Assembly: GCF_963082655.1 (NCBI RefSeq)
Contig: NC_081552.1
Coordinates: 96,891,092 to 96,955,091 of the forward strand
Direction of reading: 5' to 3'
Source: Stomoxys calcitrans
Lineage: Eukaryota > Arthropoda > Insecta > Diptera > Muscidae
DNA length: 64,000 bases
Below, piece by piece: positions 55,501 through 64,000 of the stretch (its first letter is position 1; the number at the start of each line of letters is the position of its first letter). The translations under genes and the position numbers were made by a program. The notes below the pieces were generated by a model. That model worked only from the letters and a program-made list of their open reading frames with translations, ran no database searches and was not told the DNA's origin.

Positions 55501-57264
55501 AAGTATTAAATTCGTAGGCCAATAGAGATCATATGGGATTCAGATAAAGGCACTTATATTGTTAAACTGTTAGTTAAGCGATATACTATTTTCGTAGGAT
55601 GGTATTGCACTAAAAGCTCTTTAATTGTCTAAATAAATATACAAAGTAAAATTTAGCTCCATAGTCTTCCGTAAAAAAATCATCGAATCTGCCTAACTTA
55701 TTAGAAGATTTAACTTTTCCAATAATCTTCTATTCATTCTCATCACGTATAGTACCATAATGGCTGATGCAGTTGAATTTTGATAAATAGGCAAACGAAA
55801 AAAATAATGATCAGAAATCAATATCAAATTCATTAGGAAGCACCTGCTTTTTGTCTTTTATACCAAAAGGCTTTCTATTCGACCTTATTTATCGTTTATG
55901 GCTCGTTAAACATTGCACTCCCCACCCTTGACCAGTTATACAATACCTTATTGTGTGGATAACGAACTTTTTTTGCAGCATTTCTACCAGTTTTTAAAGG
56001 AGCCAACTTTTAAGGGAATCTTATAAAACTACCAAAATGTAAACTAAAGAACGAAGGGATACACACAATCTCACCATCAAATCGATTTGTGTGGTTAAGG
56101 ACTAAATCTCCAATACTGAATAACAACATGAAAAATCAGCACAAATACCCTAATACCATCATCACTGGTTAGAACTCAAAGAAATTTGACTTCCTTATGG
56201 TCATCAATTTCCTGAGGGAACCCCAAAGTGGAGCATCCTTACGAATTGCATTGTGCTGTTCTCTTAGGATGTGTTTGTGGTTGTGATTTCCAAAGCGACC
56301 CCTTACCAAAGTTTTCTAAATATCCTCAACCAACTATTCAAAGTTTTTATCAACTTGGAGTTGCCGCATTACACCCGCCACGTTGACAATATGAGCTTAA
56401 TTGCAGTTGTGCCTAAGTTTGACTAATTGTTCGAGTAACCTCTTTCCCGCCTCTCGCTATGCTACCGTAACAGCACTGACAACGTCAGCAAGTAAAAGGT
56501 AGCATTGTCATTTTATCCTGGGTATATAAAGTTTGCTAGCTTTAATTTCAAATAGAGTTCATCTCTTCATTTTATGAGGATGTGATCTTCACACTCAGAG
56601 AAAAGTGGTTTATAGAATGAAATAAAAAACGTGTTATATGTGCCCGTCTTCTTTAAAGGAAGGCCAAACTTTCATTTGCATTCCTTCAGTAAGTCAATTC
56701 TAATATAATTCGGTTAAAATTTGCATAAAACAAAAAGAAATTCCAAATGTTAATTAAATTTTGCACATCTTTAGTTAGTAATAGGTACGTAAATAGATCG
56801 TAAACTTGAAATGGTAAGTAATTTTACTAAACCAAAATTATATTTAACAAGTAAAATACTACTTTGGTAGACAACGCTTTTATTAACTTATGATAAAAGT
56901 TTAATTGTTCTCAGTTCGACGATCGTAAAATCGATTTTCTTCAAGTGGAACATAAATTTTTAAAAATTAGCTTATAAAAAAGCCTAAATTTGAATAGTAT
57001 AGGGCAAATTAAAAAAAGCATAAATTTTAACTTAAAATTTTTACAAAATGTAGTTGATTTGAAGGATTTTTTTAGCTGAACAAATAGAAATCATAAACTT
57101 TCTAGGAATACCAAGATTTGCTTTATGTAATCATCATATGCAAATGAAAATTCAATTTTTTTAATTTTTTAAGCACATTTATTTACATAAAACATTGGAA
57201 ACGATGGTTAATTGTTTTTAATATGTTATACATGATTTATATATATATATATACATGATTTAGT
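55501..57264. other. About 1.75 kb without recognised repeats or genes
   Basis: Mixed-composition DNA with no long frame and no transposase or RT motif. It may be host intergenic or intronic sequence or a very old repeat. A TATA-like site is listed separately. Confidence 0.45.
56521..56528 (+). promoter_or_regulatory. Possible TATA box
   Basis: GGGTATATAAAG is a close match to the fly TATA consensus, in a locally GC-richer context (56440-56520). Sequence about 30 bp downstream (TTTCAAATAGAGTTCATC) has no strong initiator, and no open frame follows. It is a candidate only. Confidence 0.25.
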
Positions 57265-57686
57265 ATATAGTGGTGTATCACTACTGTGGTAGAGGGTATG
57301 ATAACTTAGTGCATTTGTTTGTAACACCCAAAAGGAAGAGATATATACCCATTCATAACTATATAGATCGACTCAGAATCACTTTCTGATTCGATTTAGC
57401 TTTGTCCGTCTGTCTGTCTATGTTTATTTATTTACAGACAGGTCGCAGTTTTATCCGATCGTCTTCAAATTGGTACAGGCATGTTTTTCGCCCTAGACAC
57501 AAAGCTTATTGAAATTGGAAAAAATCGATTGAGATTTAGATATAGCTTCCATATATATGTTTGTCCGATTTGCTGTTATAATGCAAAAAAATTACCATTT
57601 GTTTACCGATTCTCTTGAAATTTGGCAGGAAAGATTTTCTGATCACTCTCAATATTACTGGTGAATTTCATAGAGAGCGGTTCAGA

Positions 57687-57688
<2 letters not shown>
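57265..57688 (-). mobile_element. HINE-D, diverged, first part
   Basis: It has the GTATACC-end organisation in decayed form (GTGGTAGAGGGTATGATAAC, TTTGTTTGTAACACCCAAAA, TTTGTCCGTCTGTCTGTC, GATATAGCTTCCATATATAT) and ends in an AT microsatellite. The second part is at 60638-60760. Confidence 0.6.
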
Positions 57689-57740
<52 letters not shown>

Positions 57741-60602
57741 TTTTTGTAATTTTTATTAATGCGATCTATCTAACATTGATATTTAACATTATTCTGGTGT
57801 TTTAAATTTCTTTTAGATGGTATTAACCCAGTGGTCAATCCATTTAACATATACATACATAAATTTCAGTTTGAGGAACAATATTTATACAAAGATTTTA
57901 TTTATGCGATTAGATCTTGTGGTGCTTTTCGTTTTAGCCTTGTAAAAGTTTCCCGATTTGACATTAAGTTGGCCGCTAGGGGGTTTGGATGGTCGTCAAT
58001 TCTTAATTTATATGACATTAATTGCGATGAAATCTCTTCCTTTACTGTTTTTATGTTTAGATCCTTATGTAGGCGTTCGTTGGTAACGTATGTTGTGGCA
58101 TTTGTAATTATTCTTAGTACTTTAGATTGAAACTGTTGCAGTAATTTTATATTGGTATTTGAGGCGGTCCCCCATAATTGGATGCCATATGTCCAGATTG
58201 GTTTTAATATGCATTTGTATATGAGGATTTTGTTTTCCAAAGAGAGTTTCGAGCGGTATCCAATTAGGTATTTCATTTTTCTCAGTTGAATATCGAGAGC
58301 CTTTCTTTTAGTTTGGATGTGTTTCTTCCATTTAAGTTTTCTATCTAGATAAATTCCAAGATATAGGGCTTCATCTTTCTGTGGGATCTCAATTTGGTTC
58401 AATTGAACAGGGGGACATGTGGCATGTTTCAATGTATATGTAACTTGGGTAGATTTTGACTCATTGGCTTTTATACGCCATTCACGTAGCCATACCGATA
58501 ACGTGTTTAAGTACTTTTGGAGGGCATTACTCGCTTTTTGTGCATCTTTACTGACAGCTAATACCGCTGTATCATCAGCGAAAGTCCCGATCACAGCATT
58601 CTGTGATCGTGGAAGGTCAGCTGTAAATAAGAGATATAGCAGTGGACCAAGTACACTACCTTGTGGTACACCGGCACGAATATTCTTGATGGTACTTGCT
58701 TCACCGGCTTCTTGAACATAAAAATGCCGATCGTTAATATACGATTTAATAAACAGATAAAAATTGATTGGTAACAGCTTTTTTATTTTGTAAAGTAAGC
58801 CCTCGTGCCATACCTTATCAAATGCTTGCGATATATCCAGGAATGCAGCTGTACAAAATTCTTTGGATTCAAACGCGTTGTGTATTGTTTCAACCAGACG
58901 ATGGATTTGTTCTATTGTGCCGTGATTTTTCCTGAACCCAAATTGATGGTCAGGGATAAGTTCTTTTTGATTTACAATTGGCGTTAATCGCTTTAAAAAT
59001 AGAATTTCAAGAACTTTGGAAAGTACAGACAGCAGACTAATTGGACGATAAGACTTTACTTGGTCTGTGGGTTTGCCAGGTTTTTGAATCATTGTTATTT
59101 GCGCAACCTTCCATTGCGGGGGTACAAAGCATCGAGTCAAGCATGCGTTGTATATGTAGGTCAATAAATTTAAAGCATTTGCAGGAAGTTCTTTTAAGAT
59201 AGTTGGTGTAATCAAATCATAACCAGGTGCTTTATTTGCTTTAAGGGTGTTGATAACTTTAATAACTTCAGCCTTCGAAAATTTTTTAATGGGCAGATCA
59301 AGTTGGTGGGTTTCATCTAGGATTTTTTTAATATTTTCTGGTACAACTTCATTTGTATTTGGGGTAAATACATCAAATAAGTGGTTTGCAAATGTAGTTG
59401 CTTTTTCTAAGTTACTCTTTGTCCAAGAACTATCGGGTTTTCTTATTGGGTGATTTATTTTTGGGTATCTCTTGATAGATTTGGTCACTTTCCACAGGGA
59501 ATAATCTGTAGACTTGTTTGGACCAAGACCCTGAATATTTTTTTCAAAATTTTCATTTTGTATATTCTGTAGAAGAAGTTTGAGTTCGGCTGTTGCTTTG
59601 TTTAGTTTCCTCTTATCATCAGGAGATCGCGTTCTTTGCCACGTTTTCTTCGCTTTCCGTTTAATGAAAAGTTTTTTCAAGACGTTTGTTGGAGTAGTGT
59701 GATTTATGGAGAAACTTTTCTGAGGTGTTGCATTCCATGACGCTAGTTGAATATTGCGGACTAGATGTTCCACTGCATCTACTAAATCTTCGTCTGTTTT
59801 AAGAGGAATGTTCTCACTTAGATTCGTACTTAAAAGATACCGAAAATAGTGCCAATTGGTTTTCTTATTGTGTAATGTACATTTTTGGTCCTGTATTATA
59901 TATTTGCAATGCACGGTAAGGAGAACCGGTGAATGGTCGGAAGAGAGTTCACAGATCGATGTGCAATTTTGTGATCCTTCGGGGATACCCTTTGAGACAC
60001 AAAAATCAATTAGATCTGGGGTTTTATTTACATCAGTGGGCCAATATGTTGGGGTACCAGAGGATTTAACGTTCAAGTTCAGTTCTTTGATGGCGTAAAA
60101 CAGTTGTTTTCCCTTTGGAGATGTAAGTCGGGAGCCCCATAGAGGATGTTTAGCATTGTAGTCACCACAAGCTAAGAATTTGTTTCCAAGTGATCTGAAG
60201 AAACTAATGTATAAATCTTTTTTAATGTTATGTTTCGGTGGGCAGTAAATTGAGGAGATGGTTAATGGTCCAAGCCAGTCTTCTACTATAATGTTAGTTG
60301 CTTGTATCTCTTGCGCGCAATAATGTGTTCCTTGGTGATGTTTTATGGTTTTTCTTATTAGGATCCCCGATCCTCCTCTTGCTTTGCTGTCAGGGTGATT
60401 TACATGATAAAAATCATATTGTGGAATTAAAAGATGAGATTTTTGTGTAAAGTGTGTCTCACAAATTAGCATTACATCTATCTGTCTTGTTCTTAGGAAT
60501 TCCTTTACTTCTAATATATGGTTTGACAAGCCATTTGCATTCCAGAAAACTATGTTGAGTTGACTCATATGGTAATCTGTGAAAGTTGAGCAGTAACATT
60601 CA

Positions 60603-60637
<35 letters not shown>
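57689..60637 (-). mobile_element. Young 5'-truncated Jockey-type insertion in an (AT)n tract
   Basis: AT dinucleotide runs (57689-57723 and 60606-60637) lie on both sides, so the exact target duplication cannot be resolved. The 3' end is a 22-base A tail (T run 57724-57745 on the plus strand). The 5' end lies about 30 bp before the ORF2 ATG; ORF1 is absent. Confidence 0.85.
57902..60568 (-). CDS. Jockey-type ORF2: endonuclease and reverse transcriptase, intact
   Basis: 888 codons without interruption. The AP-type endonuclease has NANG (Asn10/Asn12), ETHF (Glu37), GDYNAKHPLWGS (Asp136), YWPTDVNKTPDLIDF (about 175-189) and SSDHS (Asp211-His212). The RT has YRPISLLSVLSKVLE, GFRKNHGTIEQIHRL, AAFLDISQAFDKVWH (catalytic Asp), GVPQGSVLGPLLY and TFADDTAVLA (FADD, catalytic pair 665-666). 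The C-terminal part has LKPIWTYGIQLWGTA and ends PQDLIA. The length is normal for Jockey-clade ORF2. It nicks target DNA and copies its own RNA there (target-primed reverse transcription). The start Met sits directly before a typical EN opening. All catalytic residues I can identify are present, so it may encode active enzyme, though the copy lacks ORF1 and presumably its promoter. Confidence 0.95.
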   Translation of the reverse strand: MSQLNIVFWNANGLSNHILEVKEFLRTRQIDVMLICETHFTQKSHLLIPQYDFYHVNHPDSKARGGSGILIRKTIKHHQGTHYCAQEIQATNIIVEDWLGPLTISSIYCPPKHNIKKDLYISFFRSLGNKFLACGDYNAKHPLWGSRLTSPKGKQLFYAIKELNLNVKSSGTPTYWPTDVNKTPDLIDFCVSKGIPEGSQNCTSICELSSDHSPVLLTVHCKYIIQDQKCTLHNKKTNWHYFRYLLSTNLSENIPLKTDEDLVDAVEHLVRNIQLASWNATPQKSFSINHTTPTNVLKKLFIKRKAKKTWQRTRSPDDKRKLNKATAELKLLLQNIQNENFEKNIQGLGPNKSTDYSLWKVTKSIKRYPKINHPIRKPDSSWTKSNLEKATTFANHLFDVFTPNTNEVVPENIKKILDETHQLDLPIKKFSKAEVIKVINTLKANKAPGYDLITPTILKELPANALNLLTYIYNACLTRCFVPPQWKVAQITMIQKPGKPTDQVKSYRPISLLSVLSKVLEILFLKRLTPIVNQKELIPDHQFGFRKNHGTIEQIHRLVETIHNAFESKEFCTAAFLDISQAFDKVWHEGLLYKIKKLLPINFYLFIKSYINDRHFYVQEAGEASTIKNIRAGVPQGSVLGPLLYLLFTADLPRSQNAVIGTFADDTAVLAVSKDAQKASNALQKYLNTLSVWLREWRIKANESKSTQVTYTLKHATCPPVQLNQIEIPQKDEALYLGIYLDRKLKWKKHIQTKRKALDIQLRKMKYLIGYRSKLSLENKILIYKCILKPIWTYGIQLWGTASNTNIKLLQQFQSKVLRIITNATTYVTNERLHKDLNIKTVKEEISSQLMSYKLRIDDHPNPLAANLMSNRETFTRLKRKAPQDLIA

Positions 60638-60642
<5 letters not shown>

Positions 60643-60760
60643 ATAGCTCCCATATATGTGTTCCATTTGCAGTATTAATCCAATTAAATGGTCATTTCTT
60701 TACCGATTCCCTCGAAATGTGAATAATAGGGGGCGAAAATCGGATAAAGTACCTATTATG
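60638..60760 (-). mobile_element. HINE-D, second part
   Basis: TTGGATATAGCTCCCATATA and TTTACCGATTCCCTCGAAAT parallel 57536-57620, continuing the element interrupted by the Jockey insertion. No hairpin end is recognised. Confidence 0.5.
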
Positions 60761-61270
60761 GTTTTATTGTAAAATGTTTTGGTTGGGCTTTATACAAAAT
60801 AATGTGCTATTTGAAAAAAATTGAGTAATTTTTAAAACTTTGTGTTTTCTTGAGACATTTTTGAAATAATTAACTTTTTTTTAAGAATTTTTTTGCAGTG
60901 GATCGTTTACTTTGACCAAGTCTTTGAAAGAGTTTTTGCATGATTAAAATTTGAAAAGTTTTGCCCCTTTTCTATTGCCGTAGTGTTTATATCGATAAAA
61001 AAAATAGTTAAATGTTAATAGTTTCTCTTTATTGTAAAAATTGTTTATTTTTATTGTACTTATCGTGAAATGAACTGAAGTAATGTATTAAATTTAGTTC
61101 AGATATCGCAATTTGATATGTAGTAAATTAAAGGTTATCATGACAAATTTGTATAAAATTGGTATTAAAACGCAAAAAAAAATTTTTGCTTATAATTATG
61201 TTCAAAACATGCTGAAATTGAGTTGCGATATCCCAACTTGATATTGGTATTAAATCGCAAAAAAAAAAAA
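60761..61270. other. AT-rich stretch, no feature recognised
   Basis: A/T-run-rich sequence. A short phrase ATTGGTATTAAA(A/T)CGCAAAA occurs twice (about 61157 and 61245). No gene is seen. Confidence 0.4.
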
Positions 61271-62240
61271 CATGTAAAAAGGCGTTAAGTTCGGCCGGGC
61301 CGAACTTTGGATACCCACCACCTCGGGTATGAAAATTTCATACCTTATACTCATATACCTCATACCGATCTGAACTATAAACGACACGAATGTCGAAAAG
61401 CCGAACATAAGTCACTGTGTCAAATTTCAGTGAAATCGGATTATAAATGCGCCTTTAATGGGGCCAAGACTTTAAATCGAGATATCGGTCTACATGGCAG
61501 CTATATCCAATTCTGAACATCTCTGAGCCATATTAACGGACGATGTCGAAGGGCCTAACACAACTCACTGTCCCGAATTTCAGCAAAATCCGATAATAAA
61601 TGTGCCTATTATAGGCCCAAGACCCTAAATCGGAGGATCGGATTATATGGCAGCTATATCAAAATCTGAACCGATCTGAGCCGTATTGACGGAAGATGTA
61701 GAAGGGCCTCAGAAAACTCACTGTTCCAAATTTCAGCAAAATCGGATAATAAATGTGGCTTTTATGGGCCTAAAACCCTAAATTGGAAGATCGGTCTATA
61801 TGGCAGCTATATCCAAATCTGGACCGATCTGAGCCAAATTGACGGAGGATGTCGAAGGGCCTAACACAACTCACTGTCCCAAATTTCAGCAAAATCGGAT
61901 AATAAATGTGGCCTTTATTGGCCTAAGACCCTAAATCAGCGGATCGGTCTATATGGGGGCTATATCAAGATATAGTCCGATGTAGCCCATCTTCAAACTT
62001 AACCTGTTTATGGACAAAAAAAGAATCTGTGCAAAGTTTCAGCTCATTATCTCTATTTTTGAAGACTGTAGCGTGATTTCAACAGACAGACGGACAGACG
62101 GACGGACATGTTTAGATCGTCTTAGATTATTACGCTGATCAAGAATATACTTTATAGGGTCGGAAATGGATATTTCGATATGTTGCAAACGGAATGACAT
62201 AATTAATGTACCCCCATCCGTCGGTGGTGGGTATAAAAAT
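61271..62240 (+). mobile_element. HINE-B, both ends present
   Basis: It starts TGTAAAAAGGCGTTAAGTTC, GGCCGGGCCGAACTTTGGAT, ACCCACCACCTCGGGTATGA. B units with CTAAATCGGAGGATCGG are spaced about 153 bp. It ends GACAGACGGACAGACGGACG and CATCCGTCGGTGGTGGGTAT. Confidence 0.88.
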
Positions 62241-62260
62241 TCCTTATAATTATTAAATAA

Positions 62261-63330
62261 TTTTTATACCCTCCACCATACGATGGGGGGTATACTAATT
62301 TCGTCATTCTGTTTGTAACTACTCGAAATATTCGTCTGAGACCCCATAAAGTATATATATTCTTGATCGTCGCGACATTTTATGTCGATCTAGACATGTC
62401 CGTCCGTCTGTTCGTCCGTCCGTCCGTCCGTCTGTCTGTCTGTCGAAAGCACGCTAACTTCCGAAGGAGTAAAGCTAGCCGCTTGAAATTTTGCACAAAT
62501 ACTTTTTATTGGTGTAGGTCGGTTGGTATTGTAAATGGGCCATATCGGTCCATATTTTGATATAGCTGCCATATAAACCGATCTTGGGTCTTGACTTCTT
62601 GAGCATCTAGAGGACGCAATTCTCATCCGATTTTTCTGAAATTTTGCACATAGTGTTTAAGTATCACTTCTAACTACTGTGCTAAGTATGGTTCAAATGG
62701 GTCCATAACCTGATATAGCTGTCAAATAAACCGATCTTGGGTCTTGACTTCTTGAGCCTCTAGATGGAGCAATTCTTATCCGATTGGAATGGTTCAAATC
62801 GGTCCATAACCTGATATAGCTGCCATAGAGGACGCAATTCTTATCCGATTGGAATGAAATTTTGCACGACGTGTTTTGTTATGATATCCAACAACTGTGC
62901 TAAGTATGATTCAAATCGGTTTATAACCTGATATAGCTGCCATATAAACCGATCTGGGATCTTGACTTCTTGAACCTCTAGAGGTCGTAATTATTATCTG
63001 ATTTGCCTGAAATTATGTACTACGGATCTTCTCAAGACTATCAACATACGTGTTTATTATGATCTGAATCGGTCTATAGCCCGATACAGCTCCCATATAA
63101 ATCGATTTCTCTATTTTACTTCTTGAGCCCCCAAAGGACGCAATTCTTATTCGAATTGACTGACATTTTACACAGGTCTGTCTTGATATCGCTCTAATAG
63201 CAAAGCAAATCTTTCCTTATATCATTTTTTGTCTAAGAAGAGATCCCGGGAAAAGAACTCGACAAATGCGCTCCATGGTGGAGGGTATATAAGATTCGGC
63301 CCGGCCGAACTTTGCACGCTTTTACTTGTT
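62261..63330 (-). mobile_element. HINE-A, both ends present
   Basis: It starts TATACCCTCCACCATACGAT and has a GTCC/GTCT run at 62399-62444. Units follow, one with a partial internal duplication (62780-62870, GGTCCATAACCTGATATAGC next to GAGGACGCAATTCTTATCCG). It ends GATCCCGGGAAAAGAACTCG, CGGCCCGGCCGAACTTTGCA, CTTTTACTTGTT. Confidence 0.88.
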
Positions 63331-63335
63331 TTATT

Positions 63336-64000
63336 TAGTTCAATTCAATTCAATTCAATTCAATTCAATTCAATTCAATTCAATTCAATTCAATTCAATT
63401 CAATTCAATTCAATTCAATTCAATTCAATTCAATTCAATTCAATTCAATTCAATTCAATTCAATTCAATTCAATTCAATTCAATTCAATTCAATTCAATT
63501 CAATTCAATTCAATTCAATTCAATTCAATTCAATTCAATTCAATTCAATTCAATTCAATTCAATTCAATTCAATTCAATTCAATTCAATTCAATTCAATT
63601 CAATTCAATTCAATTCAATTCAATTCAATTCAATTCAATCAATTCAATTCAATTCAATTCAATTCAATTCAATTCAATTCAATTCAATTCAATCAATTCA
63701 ATTCAATTCAATTCAATTCAATTCAATTCAATTCAATCAATTCAATTCAATTCAATTCAATTCAATTCAATTCAATTCAATCAATTCAATTCAATTCAAT
63801 TCAATCAATTCAATTCAATTCAATTCAATTCAATTCAATTCAATCAATTCAATTCAATTCAATTCAATCAATTCAATTCAATTCAATTCAATTCAATTCA
63901 ATTCAATTCAATTCAATTCAATCAATTCAATTCAATTCAATTCAATTCAATTCATTCAATTCAATTCAATCAATTCAATTCAATTCAATTCAATTCAATT
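63336..64000. repeat. (CAATT)n pentanucleotide array
   Basis: Uninterrupted CAATT units from about 63339 to about 63635. After that, 4-bp CAAT variant units appear repeatedly (about 63638, 63694, 63736, 63780, 63803, 63844, 63868, 63921, 63969), plus one TTCATTC slip near 63953. The array continues past the right edge, so its length is unknown. Confidence 0.97.

Noticed and set aside
57831..58130. 99-codon plus-strand frame opposite the Jockey ORF2
   Set aside because: It is the antisense shadow of an intact coding region, with no domain.
63336..64000. Telomere repeat
   Set aside because: Flies lack simple telomerase repeats, and CAATT is not a known arthropod telomere motif. It is treated as a microsatellite or satellite.

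Overview
This looks like repeat-dominated nuclear DNA from a higher fly. The protein remnants (Jockey, LOA-like, RTE, BEL/Pao, Ty3/gypsy, mariner) and the very high density of DINE-1/INE-1-like elements suggest a calyptrate such as Stomoxys, Musca or Haematobia. That placement is inference; no species-diagnostic gene is present. I see no rRNA, tRNA, CRISPR or operon-like organisation, and almost no host gene. The only plausible host coding segment is one short exon candidate on the minus strand at 38527-38596.

The commonest component is a family of non-autonomous elements here called HINE (Helentron/DINE-1-like). One end carries a GGCCGGGCC palindrome (the 'hairpin end'). The other carries TATACCCYCCACC in inverted orientation (the 'GTATACC end'), with a GTCC/GTCT microsatellite, a TATAAAGTATATATATTC block, and tandem units of about 153 bp between. 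I separate subfamilies A (CCTCCACC), B (CCACCACC) and the diverged C and D. Strand '+' means hairpin end first. A second family, here called element E, has degenerate units of about 125 bp and fills 1-2960, 44650-47367 and 53513-55500.

Regions. 1-2960: element E with a 1.2 kb direct duplication. 2961-25860: one Jockey-type non-LTR retrotransposon on the minus strand, cut into pieces by HINEs, a Tc1/mariner MITE and (inside one HINE) an 8.1 kb Ty3/gypsy LTR retrotransposon. Its last RT piece is flipped to the plus strand at 4106-4500. 25861-37215: remnants of LOA-like, RTE and BEL/Pao elements plus HINEs. 37566-38787: mostly non-repetitive AT-rich DNA with the exon candidate. 38788-53512: HINEs, a LOA-like RNase H tail, a piggyBac-like MITE, a dead mariner and its MITE. 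53513-57264: element E, then about 1.7 kb of unassigned DNA. 57265-60760: a diverged HINE containing a young 5'-truncated Jockey insertion with an intact 888-codon ORF2. 61271-63330: two HINEs. 63336-64000: a (CAATT)n array that runs off the window.

Two reading frames are still long and open: pol of the LTR element (16174-19473) and the Jockey ORF2 (57902-60568, minus). The LTR element has near-identical LTRs and a 4-bp target duplication, but its gag has two in-frame stops. I found no convincing new biological system. The most informative signals are the nested-insertion order, a HINE-associated inversion of about 2.9 kb, transposon-end shuffling in HINEs, and MITE families whose parent relationships can be read in the same window.
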